Shown: positions 41,735 to 49,768, counted from the first letter of the stretch. The stretch is 64,000 nt of DNA from an uncultured Gemmatimonadota bacterium (GCA_902805735.1 CADCTW010000217.1:1-64000); one strand, 5' to 3'. The notes: a model not told the origin generated them from the letters alone. Translations and numbers: made by a program.

Positions 41735-42430
41735 CCGCCGTGGACGAGCGGGCCCGCGCCATCGAGCGGGAGAGGGCCGCAGCAGATGAGGACTTCTTCT
41801 CGGTGCTCATGCCGGAGGCAGCCCGTCACGTCGTTGTCGCTGGTTACGGGTCCGCGGCGATGTTGCAGCGCAAGATGCGCCTGCCGCATGCCACCGTCAT
41901 CGACCTGCTGGTGGAGCTGCAGGACGCCGACGCGCTCGGCCCCCCGGACGGCAAGCAGGAGTGGCCGGCGCTGGTCGACGAGAACGGCCTGGACGCGCTC
42001 CTGACCCAGCTCGCCACCCTGGCCGACGACGAGGGTGGCGAGGACGTGGCGGAGGTGGTCGCCACCTCGCCACCCGCCACACCAGCCACCCCTGTGGTGT
42101 CGCTGGTGAAGACCAGCAACCCACCCGTGGCAGGTGGCGAAAACCAGGGTGGCGAAGGTGGCGACGACGAGGAGTGGGAAGACGAGTCGCCAGGTGGCGA
42201 ACTGGTGCCACGCCTGTTCGGCCGGCTAGCCACCCGCCACACCAACGAGTTCGCCACCTTGCATGGCGACGAGGTGCCACACCTGTTCGCCAGGGTTCGC
42301 CAGGCTGGCGCCATGGGTGGCGGGTGGCTAGTTGACCAGCCACCGGTGGCACGTGGCATCGCCGCCACCCGCCAGGGACCCAAGGCCGTCAAGCGGCTGG
42401 TGATCTGGTCGCCACGTGGCATCCGCCGCT
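41130..42430. repeat. Dense GGTGGC/GCCACC repeat clusters (possible translocase recognition sites)
   Basis: By-eye count: about 15 copies of GGTGGC or GCCACC between 41130 and 41530 and about 16 between 42010 and 42370; the interval between has about one. Extended form (A/G)GGTGGCGA recurs at 42033, 42132, 42147, 42156 and 42192. Copies occur in different reading frames and both orientations, so protein sequence alone does not explain them. Confidence 0.72.
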
Positions 42431-44388
42431 CGGTGGTGTGGCTACGCGAGTGGCTGACCGACGCCGAATCCCTCCGCCTCCTGGCGAAGCACGAGGCCGC
42501 TGGTGAAGGGGAGTCCTACGCCAGGGTGGCGGACGCCCGCGCCAAGAAGAACCTCGCCGGGCGTAGGTGGCTAGCCGCCACGGTGGCGGGGGTGGCGGTG
42601 CTGGCGGTGCTGGCGTGGCACGCCCCGTCCGCGTTCGCTGGCATGTTCGCCACCCTCGTCGCCCTCGGTGTGGTGACAGCTGGCCGGTCGTCGTGCCGCC
42701 ACCCTCAGGAACTCGGCTACCTCGCCCTCGCCGCTGTGGCGTTGGGGTGGCTGGCGTGGTGGCAAGGCCCCAACCTCGCCACCCTCGTTCCCCGCCCGCC
42801 CGTCTGGGTGTGGTGGCTTCTCATCGGAGGACTCGTCGTGCTGTTCGGACTGCTCGGCCGCAAGGAAGACCAGAAGCTGGTGGAGATGCCCGCTGCTATG
42901 GCGTCCACTGCGCCGCCGGTGGTGACCGCGCCCATGGTGATCGAGGCCCTCATCGCCCTCGGGAACGCCCGGATGAAGGACCCGGACAGCATCCGCGTCC
43001 TCATGGACCCCCACCGCACCGGCCCGTTCGTCCAGATCGACCTCGAACTACCCGCCGGCACCACCGCAGCGTGGGTGGTGAACAACCGGGAGCCCCTGGC
43101 CGGGGCCATGCGCCGGCCGATGAGCATGGTGTGGCCCCGCGTCGGGAACGCCCACCCCGACCACCTCGTGGTGCTGGTGTCCGAGGTCCCCATGAACGAG
43201 ATGGAGCAGCAGCCCTGGCCGCTGCTCACCGCGACCGGCCCCATCGACGTGTTCACCCCGCAGCCGGTGTTCACCAACCAGCTCGGTGACTGGGTCCACC
43301 TGAACCTGGCCTACGCCTCGTGGGTCATCGGCGCCGTGCCGCGGATGGGCAAGACCTTCGCGGTCCGCGAGCTGCTGCTCATCTACGGGATGGACCCCCG
43401 GGTCAAGGTCATCGCCCTCGACGGGAAGGGCACCGGCGACCTGTCCCCGCTCGCCCCGTTCGCGCACCTTCACATCCGCGGGGCCCGCGCCGACAAGCCC
43501 GAGAACATCGAACAGGTCCGTGACCTGGTGCAACGCCTCCTGCGGGAGATGGGGCGGCGCGCCGACATCCTCGCTGACCTCCCGTTCGACGAGGTCCCGG
43601 AGAGCAAGGTGACCAGCGAACTCATCAACGCTCACCCCGAGCTGGACCTGGGCCCGATCGTGCTGGGCATCGACGAAACCCAGTCGTTCTTCTCGTACGG
43701 GTTCAAGGGCAGCAAGGAGCACAAGGAGATCCGCGAGGAGATCCGCGACGGCGTCATCGAGCTGATGCGCATGGGTCCTGCGCTGGCGATCTGGGTCATC
43801 ATGGCCACCCAGACGGTCCGGGACTCCACCATCCCCACCGAGGCGCAGGCCGTGGCTGTGTACCGCTACGGCATGAAGATGGAGTCTCACGAGCCCAACG
43901 ACAAGGTGTTGGGTACCGGGGCGCACCGGGCCGGCACGACCGCCACCATCTTCGGGTTCGAGGAGAAGGGCATCGGCTGGTTCAAGGGCGAGGGCGCCAA
44001 GCCGTTCATCGCCCGCAGCGTCGTCGGTCTGGACGCGGTCGCGTCCCGGACGCTGGCCACCCGGATCAGGGCGTGGCGCGCCTCCCGAGGGCTGCTCACC
44101 GGCCAGGCGGGCAGCGACGGCATTGAGGATGCCGAGGTGGTCTACGACCTCGTGGCCGACGCCGCGCAGGTGATGACCGAGCGCGGGGCCGCCAAGGCGC
44201 AGTGGGGCGAGCTCGTGGCGTGGCTGGGGGAGTGCCGAGGCCAGTACGTCGGACTGTCGGAGGAGGAGCTGTCGGCCAGCATCCGATCCGCTGGGGTCAA
44301 GGTCCGGGATGTGCGTAGCGGCACCTCGGTGCGTAAGGGCGTCTACCTGTCCGACCTGCGGAGACACGTCGTCGGCGACGAGGAGTGA
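41731..44388 (+). CDS. FtsK/TraB-type DNA translocase
   Basis: An 885-aa protein. Residues 21-80 resemble the FtsK gamma wHTH that reads DNA motifs (SAAMLQRKMRLPHATVIDLL). A charged linker follows (90-230), then three TM segments (about 278-378). The motor has Walker A at 534-542 (GAVPRMGKT), Walker B near 648 (IVLGIDETQ) and MATQTVRDSTIPTEA. TraB/FtsK proteins move double-stranded DNA between or within cells. Gamma is normally C-terminal, so this order is unusual. ATGA overlap with the DUF2637 gene. Confidence 0.9.
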   Translation: MTAVDERARAIERERAAADEDFFSVLMPEAARHVVVAGYGSAAMLQRKMRLPHATVIDLLVELQDADALGPPDGKQEWPALVDENGLDALLTQLATLADDEGGEDVAEVVATSPPATPATPVVSLVKTSNPPVAGGENQGGEGGDDEEWEDESPGGELVPRLFGRLATRHTNEFATLHGDEVPHLFARVRQAGAMGGGWLVDQPPVARGIAATRQGPKAVKRLVIWSPRGIRRSVVWLREWLTDAESLRLLAKHEAAGEGESYARVADARAKKNLAGRRWLAATVAGVAVLAVLAWHAPSAFAGMFATLVALGVVTAGRSSCRHPQELGYLALAAVALGWLAWWQGPNLATLVPRPPVWVWWLLIGGLVVLFGLLGRKEDQKLVEMPAAMASTAPPVVTAPMVIEALIALGNARMKDPDSIRVLMDPHRTGPFVQIDLELPAGTTAAWVVNNREPLAGAMRRPMSMVWPRVGNAHPDHLVVLVSEVPMNEMEQQPWPLLTATGPIDVFTPQPVFTNQLGDWVHLNLAYASWVIGAVPRMGKTFAVRELLLIYGMDPRVKVIALDGKGTGDLSPLAPFAHLHIRGARADKPENIEQVRDLVQRLLREMGRRADILADLPFDEVPESKVTSELINAHPELDLGPIVLGIDETQSFFSYGFKGSKEHKEIREEIRDGVIELMRMGPALAIWVIMATQTVRDSTIPTEAQAVAVYRYGMKMESHEPNDKVLGTGAHRAGTTATIFGFEEKGIGWFKGEGAKPFIARSVVGLDAVASRTLATRIRAWRASRGLLTGQAGSDGIEDAEVVYDLVADAAQVMTERGAAKAQWGELVAWLGECRGQYVGLSEEELSASIRSAGVKVRDVRSGTSVRKGVYLSDLRRHVVGDEE

Positions 44389-44391
44389 GCG

Positions 44392-44510
44392 CCGCTACGG
44401 CCGCTACATCGCAGGTCAGAGCGTTGCGGGGGGTGTCGCGGTGCCGCTACGAATCCGGGCTCCGCTACACCGCCGCGACACGCTCAGTGGCTTGTCGCGC
44501 GCATCCGCTA
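44392..44510. promoter_or_regulatory. Repeat-rich noncoding gap before tyrosine recombinase
   Basis: Contains CCGCTA(C) near 44392, 44401, 44444, 44462 and 44504, and an inverted repeat GTGTCGCGG (44433-44441) / CCGCGACAC (44473-44481), with a third TGTCGCG at 44493. The gap is 134 bp, between the translocase stop and GTG 44523. It may be a recombination (res/dif-like) site or an operator. Confidence 0.55.
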
Positions 44511-44522
44511 AGAAAGGTTAAC

Positions 44523-45488
44523 GTGAGCGTTGCGAGAGAGGTCGACCGCGGAGGCGCGGACTTCGCCGTCTCGGCCGCCACCCAGGCACACCTTGACGAG
44601 GCGGTCCCGGAGAACACGCGCCGCGCCTACCGCTGGGCATGGGGTCGCTTCACCGTCTGGTGCCAGGAAGTGGGCCGGACCGCGCTGCCCTGCTCTGCCG
44701 AGACCCTGGTCGAGCACGTGACACACCTCCGCGCGCTCGGGGCGAAGCCGGCCACGATCGACCAGGCCATCGGGGTCATCCTCGCCGAGCACAACCGCGT
44801 CGATGCCGTCCTCCCGCGCACCAAGGCTGCCCGGGACTCGCTGCGCGGCTACCGCCGGCAGCTCGCCGAGGAGGGCTGGACCCCGAAGCAGGCCACCCCG
44901 TTCACCGAGGACTCGCTCCGGCAGACCATCGCCGCCCTGGACCCGGCGACGCTGCGGGGGCGGCGCGACCACCTGCTGCTGGTGTTCGGGTTCGAGATGA
45001 TGGCCCGCCGCTCCGAACTCGCGGCCCTCGCCATGGCCGACGTGGTCGACGGACCCGAGGGGCTGGAGGTGCGCGTCCGCTGGTCGAAGACCGATAAGCA
45101 GTCTCAGGGCCGCGTGGTCGCCCTCCCGGCGCAGAAGGATGCCGCACTGGACCCGGTCCGGCTGTTCCGGGCGTGGCGTGCCGAGCGCGGCGATGAGGGG
45201 CCATTGCTGTGCCACCTCGACCTCAACGGCCGTGTCGGTGGGCGCCTAACGGGGGCGGGCGTAAACCACGCCGTACGGGCCGCCGTGAAGCGAGCCGGCC
45301 TGCCCGACCCCGACACCTACACCGCCCACTCCCTGCGCGCAGGCGGCCTCACCGATGCCCTCCGACGCGGCGTTCTGCTCGGCATCGCGGCCCGGCACGG
45401 CGGTTGGGACCCCGAGTCCCCGACGGTGCTGCGCTACGCCCGCGCCGCTGACCGGTGGCGCGACAACGCCATGGCAGGAGCGTTCTGA
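44523..45488 (+). CDS. Tyrosine recombinase
   Basis: 321 aa from GTG 44523 (Shine-Dalgarno AAGAAAGG). SAM-like N-domain: PENTRRAYRWAWGRFTVWCQ. The catalytic domain has R162 (ARRSEL), K189 (RWSKTDK), H269-x-x-R272 (HSLRAGG), H292 or W295 (RHGGWD) and nucleophile Y305 (VLRYARAADRW). All key residues are present. It lies between a translocase and an Spd-like gene, so plasmid-type resolution or integration is likely. Confidence 0.9.
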   Translation: MSVAREVDRGGADFAVSAATQAHLDEAVPENTRRAYRWAWGRFTVWCQEVGRTALPCSAETLVEHVTHLRALGAKPATIDQAIGVILAEHNRVDAVLPRTKAARDSLRGYRRQLAEEGWTPKQATPFTEDSLRQTIAALDPATLRGRRDHLLLVFGFEMMARRSELAALAMADVVDGPEGLEVRVRWSKTDKQSQGRVVALPAQKDAALDPVRLFRAWRAERGDEGPLLCHLDLNGRVGGRLTGAGVNHAVRAAVKRAGLPDPDTYTAHSLRAGGLTDALRRGVLLGIAARHGGWDPESPTVLRYARAADRWRDNAMAGAF

Positions 45489-46021
45489 TGGCCACCAGGT
45501 CCCGCCAGAAGCCCGGCCGGAAGGCGCCCGTGTCCGGGGCCGGGAAGCGTGTCCTGCGCAGGGTGGGCGCCAACGCCAAGAAGGGGTGGAACAGGACGCT
45601 GCGCCGACACCCGCTCGTCGGTGTGCTCGCGTCGATCGCGTTGGGGATCGCGGCGGTGGTGATGCTGCTGCTGGGGGTCATCTTGGAGTCGTTCTTGTAC
45701 TACCTCGTGTCCGCCCTGGCCGGGCTGGGGACGTTGGCGATCCGGCGGGCGCAGCAGATCCAGCGGGAACGAGCGGCCCGTCCTCCTCGTCCGGTCCCGG
45801 GGTCCGGTCCGCGCCCGTCCTCGCCGCCGCCGAACTCGGGGCCGAAGCCTGCGCCTGCGGGGAGTTCGGTGAAGTGCACGGAGACGGGCAAGCCGATCGA
45901 CGTGTGCAGCTTGCACTCGCGTCATGTGGCGACCAGCGAGGGTGTGGAGACGTTCGGTCGGCCGTTGGGGTCGCCTATCGGTCGGCGGAGGAAGCGGGAC
46001 AAGCCCGGCTCCACACCGTGA
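45488..46021 (+). CDS. Membrane protein, SpdB-like, last gene of transfer operon
   Basis: 177 aa from ATG 45488 (TGATG overlap). Basic N-terminus, then a TM near 42-62 (LVGVLASIALGIAAVVMLLL) and a second near 66-86 (ESFLYYLVSALAGLGTLAI). Basic, Pro-rich C-terminus with CTETGKPIDVCSLH. Resembles the membrane spread proteins of Streptomyces plasmids. Confidence 0.68.
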   Translation: MATRSRQKPGRKAPVSGAGKRVLRRVGANAKKGWNRTLRRHPLVGVLASIALGIAAVVMLLLGVILESFLYYLVSALAGLGTLAIRRAQQIQRERAARPPRPVPGSGPRPSSPPPNSGPKPAPAGSSVKCTETGKPIDVCSLHSRHVATSEGVETFGRPLGSPIGRRRKRDKPGSTP

Positions 46022-46028
46022 CCCCAGG

Positions 46029-46067
46029 TTGACCGATGTAGCGCGGTGCTATAAGGTTCTCTACATC
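46029..46067 (+). promoter_or_regulatory. Promoter bracketed by GATGTAG inverted repeat
   Basis: -35 TTGACC (46029-46034), N17, -10 TAAGGT (46052-46057; overlapping TATAAG). Inverted repeat GATGTAG (46035-46041) / CTACATC (46061-46067) surrounds the -10 and likely start. Probably drives the 46095-47083 genes under a repressor. Confidence 0.62.
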
Positions 46068-46094
46068 ACCCCGATGGACCGCAGGAGGCCCCCG

Positions 46095-46259
46095 ATGGAC
46101 ACCGACACCACCCGCTACGTCGACGAGAGCGGCAACTTCCTCGGCTACTGCAACGCCTGCGGCGATGAGGTCGACCTGTACGGCGACTGCTGCGAGGACG
46201 GCGAAGTCGTCGAGTACGAGGACGGCGACTACAGCACCAACGACGAGGACGAGGACTGA
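46095..46259 (+). CDS. Small acidic Cys protein
   Basis: A 54-aa protein. ATG at 46095 with AGGAGG. CNACGDEV and GDCC could bind a metal; the C-terminus is a run of Asp/Glu. Acidic small phage proteins can mimic DNA, but nothing here proves it. Confidence 0.65.
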   Translation: MDTDTTRYVDESGNFLGYCNACGDEVDLYGDCCEDGEVVEYEDGDYSTNDEDED

Positions 46260-46265
46260 CCCGCC

Positions 46266-46871
46266 ATGCAGACAGACGCCACCTCCGCCGCCCGGCCCAG
46301 TTTCCAGACCAGCGAGCCCGTCACCGACCTCCGCATGGAGATCTCCGGCCGATCCCTCGGCGAACTCGTCCGCTGGATTCAGGACGGCGACGCCACCTAC
46401 GACCTGCCCTACCAGCGCGGCGCGGTGTGGACCGACGAACAGCGCATCATGCTCATCCTGTCGATGCTGTCCGGCACACCCGTCCCGGCCCTGATCATCA
46501 ACGATCGCCCGCAGCGCATGTGGTTCGACGCCGACGGCGAGCGCCTCCCGATCTACGCCGTCATCGACGGGAAGCAGCGCCTCACCACCTTCCGCATGTT
46601 CATGGAGAACGACCTGCTGGTCCCCGCTTCCTGGTTCGCCGCAGAGGAGGTCAAGGCCACCGAGGACACCGAGGACGGCCCGTACGTGCGCTACTCCGGT
46701 CTGACGCGCCGCCAGCAGCTGTTCTTTGAGCGCATCGCCGTCCCCGTGGCGGTGGGCAAGCTCGGGTCGGTCCGCGAAGAGGCGGCCGTGTACCTGCGCG
46801 TGAACGGCTCCGGGACGCCGCAGTCCGACGAGGACATGACGCGGGCCGCTCGCGTCGCCGCTGGCGCATGA
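46266..46871 (+). CDS. Stand-alone DUF262 (ParB/GmrS-like) protein
   Basis: A 201-aa protein with DUF262 signatures: DLPYQRGAVWTDEQRIMLIL, SGTPVPALIIN, AVIDGKQRLTTFRMF and YLRVNGSGTPQSDEDM. In GmrSD-type enzymes this domain is an NTP-dependent ParB-like nuclease or regulator; here the DUF1524 partner is absent. Phage copies might counter restriction or act in DNA metabolism. ATGA overlap with the next gene. Confidence 0.83.
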   Translation: MQTDATSAARPSFQTSEPVTDLRMEISGRSLGELVRWIQDGDATYDLPYQRGAVWTDEQRIMLILSMLSGTPVPALIINDRPQRMWFDADGERLPIYAVIDGKQRLTTFRMFMENDLLVPASWFAAEEVKATEDTEDGPYVRYSGLTRRQQLFFERIAVPVAVGKLGSVREEAAVYLRVNGSGTPQSDEDMTRAARVAAGA

Positions 46872-47083
46872 GCGACGAGACCTGGACCGTCGAGCAGTGC
46901 GCCCAGGAGTGGGGCATCAGCCCCTCCTCGTGGCGGGTGTACGTCGGCGCCGGACGTGCCCCCAAGCCGCTGCCGGGCTACGACGAGCAGCGGCGGCGGC
47001 GTTGGGACCCGGAGCAGGTGCGGCAGGCGAAGGGGCGCAGGCCGGGTCGCGGGGCGCGGACGGACCTCCACCCCACCGAGTGA
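46868..47083 (+). CDS. Small HTH protein, excisionase candidate
   Basis: A 71-aa protein. Residues 4-60 show a MerR/AlpA-type HTH: TVEQCAQEWGISPSSWRVYV then EQVRQAKGRRPGRG. Lies just before the serine integrase region. Such proteins can be recombination directionality factors. By position only. Confidence 0.62.
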   Translation: MSDETWTVEQCAQEWGISPSSWRVYVGAGRAPKPLPGYDEQRRRRWDPEQVRQAKGRRPGRGARTDLHPTE

Positions 47084-47395
47084 TCCAGTAGCTGTCGGCT
47101 ACCGTTCAATCACGGCGGGTCGCCTTCCCCCGCGCCCGCCCACCGACGCCCTCTCTCCGGCATCCCCCGACGGAGAGGGGGCGTCGCACGTTGCGGGGGT
47201 ATCGTCACCGGCACGGCAGGTTGAGCGCGTACGTGCCTGCTGTCCGCCTTCGCCCCGGCCTCGTCCCCCTGACGAAGCCGGGGCGTCGTGCGTTCAGGCC
47301 ATGATCCAGATGTGCGGTTACGGTGATCTTTGTCGACTCCCTCTAGGAGGAGTTGAGCGGCGAGACCTCCGCCAAGGGAGGTGTACGGTCCGTCG
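47084..47395 (+). other. Intergenic region: two hairpins, possible attP
   Basis: No gene seen. Hairpin 1 at 47145-47185: GACGCCCTCTCTCCG / CGGAGAGGGGGCGTC, 15 bp with one G-T. Hairpin 2 at 47251-47285: CGCCCCGGC-C-TCGT / ACGA-A-GCCGGGGCG. Both look like terminators. The remaining 110 bp before int, with ACTCC...GGAGT at about 47335-47352, are the expected place for a serine integrase attP (weak). Confidence 0.6.
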
Positions 47396-48877
47396 GTGCG
47401 CCGCCACCGCCGAGCCATCCTCTACGCCCGTGTAAGCAAGCACGACCGGGCTGGAGGGGACAAGGCCAAGAGCGTCGACCAGCAGATCGCCGAGATGCAG
47501 GCCCAAGCGACACGCGAGGGCGTCACCGTCCTCTCGGTGCTCCGCGACGACGGAATCAGCGCATCCCGGTACGCGAAGAACAAAACCCGCGAGGGCTGGC
47601 AGGAGGTGACCGCCGCGCTCCTCGCCGGCGGGGTCGATGAACTGTGGGCGTGGGAGCTGTCTCGCATGACCCGCGACCGCATGGTGTACGCGAAGCTCGT
47701 CGGGACTTGCATCGCCACCGGGGTGCTCCTCAACGTTGACGGCAAGCTGCACGACCCGTCCGACCCGGACGACGGGTTCATGCTCGACATGCAGGCCAGC
47801 CTCGCCGTGCGCGAGTCAGGCATCACCTCGCGGAGGGTGAAACGAGACGTGGAAGCGCGAGCGCAGGCAGGCAAGCCACACGGGAAGGTGCCTTACGGCT
47901 ACGCCCGCACCTACGAGCACCGGTCCAGTGGTCGCATCCTGTTAGAGCAGGTTCCTGACCCGACAACGGAGCCGGTGGTGCGCGAGTTGGTCGCCCGGCT
48001 GCTGCGAGGGGAGAGCGCCTACAGCATCGCTGCCGACTTCGACCGCCGCGGTATCCCCTCGCCTGAGACGCACCGGGCCCGTCGGGTTCACGGTCCCGAT
48101 GCGCCGGTGACCCCTTGGCGGCTGGAGACGGTGCGCGACCTCGCCTTGTCCCCGACGCTGGCCGGGCAGCGGGTTCACAACGGGCAGGTCATCGGGCAGG
48201 CGACATGGACGCCGATCATCTCTGCGGGAGACCACCTTGCGCTGACGACGCTCCTGCGAGGCGAGGCCCAGCGTCAGCACCGCCCCGGGACCGTTCGACA
48301 CCTCTTGTCTGGCATCGCAGAATGCGCGGTCTGCGGTGCGCCGCTGCGGCACATGCTGAACCGGGGCACGCCTAGCTACTGGTGCCCGGGGCCCGACCGT
48401 CGAGGACGGGCGTGCGTGTGCCGGGCGAAGGACAAGCTCGACGCGCTCGTCGTCCTGCACGTTGTGGGGCGCCTACGCGACCCGGAGCTACTGCACGACC
48501 TCGCTGTCCGACGTGAAGGCACGGGCGCTGCGGTGACGGCCGCAGTTGCCGAGCTCCAAGATCTGCGTGCCCAACTGGCGGCTTTCGTCCAAGCGGCGGC
48601 GGAGGGATCGGTGTCAGCGACGTCGTTCGCCACGATCGAGGCGGGGCTGCAGCGGAAGATCGATGCGGCGGCCCAGCGAGTGCCTCGCACCGGCCCGCTG
48701 CCTGCTGCAGTGGTGGATGCGGCCGGTCCGCAGGCGGAGCAAGTGTGGGACTCCCTGGACCTGGACCGCCGCCGGCAGATCATCCGCGCGCTGGTGCGGG
48801 TCGTGGTGCACAAGTCCAGCCTGCCCAAGGGATCACGAAGGTTCGATCCGTCCACCATCGAACTGATCCCGCTGTAG
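47396..48877 (+). CDS. int: Large serine integrase
   Basis: 493 aa from GTG 47396 (TACGGT 6 nt upstream suggests a leaderless mRNA; GTG 47381 is an alternative). Resolvase domain with nucleophile S14 (YARVSKHD), DDGISASRYAK and LSRMTRDR. Recombinase domain with KVPYGYAR and YSIAADFDRRGIPSPE. Zinc ribbon about 310-350 (AECAVCGAP...YWCPG). C-terminal coiled coil and basic end. It integrates the genome at attB. Confidence 0.95.
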   Translation: MRRHRRAILYARVSKHDRAGGDKAKSVDQQIAEMQAQATREGVTVLSVLRDDGISASRYAKNKTREGWQEVTAALLAGGVDELWAWELSRMTRDRMVYAKLVGTCIATGVLLNVDGKLHDPSDPDDGFMLDMQASLAVRESGITSRRVKRDVEARAQAGKPHGKVPYGYARTYEHRSSGRILLEQVPDPTTEPVVRELVARLLRGESAYSIAADFDRRGIPSPETHRARRVHGPDAPVTPWRLETVRDLALSPTLAGQRVHNGQVIGQATWTPIISAGDHLALTTLLRGEAQRQHRPGTVRHLLSGIAECAVCGAPLRHMLNRGTPSYWCPGPDRRGRACVCRAKDKLDALVVLHVVGRLRDPELLHDLAVRREGTGAAVTAAVAELQDLRAQLAAFVQAAAEGSVSATSFATIEAGLQRKIDAAAQRVPRTGPLPAAVVDAAGPQAEQVWDSLDLDRRRQIIRALVRVVVHKSSLPKGSRRFDPSTIELIPL

Positions 48878-48883
48878 GCGACG

Positions 48884-48914
48884 AACGGCCCGGCAGGTTC
48901 GCTGCCGGGCCGTT
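48884..48914. terminator. Perfect 13-bp terminator between int and minus-strand gene
   Basis: AACGGCCCGGCAG, loop GTTCG, CTGCCGGGCCGTT. Lies 7 bp after the int stop and 15 bp before the 3' end of the convergent gene. Symmetric, so likely works both ways. Confidence 0.82.
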
Positions 48915-48928
48915 GGCGTTCCCCTCGT

Positions 48929-49228
48929 CTAGCTGCCGGTGCGGGCCGGCTGGTGCCCGTCGCCTTCTCCGCCGCCCTGGAGGAGCTGCAGCACCGGGCG
49001 GGGGGTGTCCTGGACGCCGCAGCGGGTGAGGAGGTCGTCGAGGGCGTCGACCAGATTGGCGGACCACTCGCACGGCTCGGCGGTGCGGATGTAGGCGGTA
49101 TGGGTGTTGGGGTCGACGAGCCACGCGTATCCGTCGCACTCGGCGACATCGACCACGCTCAGCTCGGGCAGCTGGTGTGCGGCCCGGTCGAGGGCTTCCA
49201 GCACGTCGGTGGACTGGGGGAGCGCCAT
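48929..49228 (-). CDS. Small protein, unknown
   Basis: A 99-aa protein: VLEALDRAAHQLPELSVVDV, DGYAWLVDPNTHTAYIRTAE, then WSANLVDALDDLLTRCGVQD. Alpha/beta with a Gly/Glu tail. GGATAGG precedes ATG. Unrelated to int by sequence; perhaps expressed in the prophage state. Confidence 0.68.
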   Translation of the reverse strand: MALPQSTDVLEALDRAAHQLPELSVVDVAECDGYAWLVDPNTHTAYIRTAEPCEWSANLVDALDDLLTRCGVQDTPRPVLQLLQGGGEGDGHQPARTGS

Positions 49229-49382
49229 ACCTATCCAATCGAGCAGGGGAGCGTGAGGGTTCGGGTGACCGCAGGACTGCTCGCGGTGACCGCTTCGGGG
49301 GTGACGGTGGGTGTTGGCCCGACCACCTCCGTATGGAGACCGTGCCCCCGGCCCATAGGGTCGTCAAACCGACTGACAAGGT

Positions 49383-49424
49383 CGCATTGCGACGCTGTGG
49401 AGCCGCATTGCTACGGTGGGTCTC
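49383..49424 (+). promoter_or_regulatory. Promoter with CGCATTGC direct repeats
   Basis: -35 TTGCGA (49387-49392), N19, -10 TACGGT (49412-49417), 7 nt before ATG 49425. Direct repeats CGCATTGC at 49383-49390 and 49404-49411, 21 bp apart, overlap both elements. Likely autoregulation site of the XRE protein. Confidence 0.6.
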
Positions 49425-49742
49425 ATGCCGGCCCATGAAGCCAGGAACCCTCCCCCCCGCCGCGACGTGCGGGATCGACGCCTCCAGGAGAACATCGCCG
49501 CCGAGGTCAGAGCCGTAGCGGCGCGACATCGGGTCAGCGCCTCCCAGCTGGCAAAGGATCTCGGGAAACCACCCCAATGGGGGCAGCGGCGACTCAACGG
49601 TCAGACACCGCTGGACACCAGCGACTTGACGCAGATCGCGCGCAAGCTCGGCGTGTCGCTGCGGGAGCTGGTGGCCGACGCTTTGGATAGGACCGACGCG
49701 GAGATCGACACCCAGACCGGGCATCATCACCGCCACCGGTAA
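49425..49742 (+). CDS. XRE-family regulator
   Basis: A 105-aa protein. Basic N-terminus, then an HTH (HRVSASQLAKDLGKPPQWGQ, RRLNGQTPLDTSDLTQIARK, LGVSLRELVADAL). Probably a leaderless mRNA. It lies 26 bp before the kinase gene, likely in one operon. Could be a second repressor or a regulator of the kinase. Confidence 0.8.
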   Translation: MPAHEARNPPPRRDVRDRRLQENIAAEVRAVAARHRVSASQLAKDLGKPPQWGQRRLNGQTPLDTSDLTQIARKLGVSLRELVADALDRTDAEIDTQTGHHHRHR

Positions 49743-49768
49743 CGACTCGTGCGCTAGGAGCGACGAGG

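Noticed and set aside
44385-44522. Start of the tyrosine recombinase at GTG 44385, which overlaps the translocase stop
   Set aside because: The extra 46 residues are encoded by repeats with no similarity to recombinases; GTG 44523 has a good ribosome binding site.
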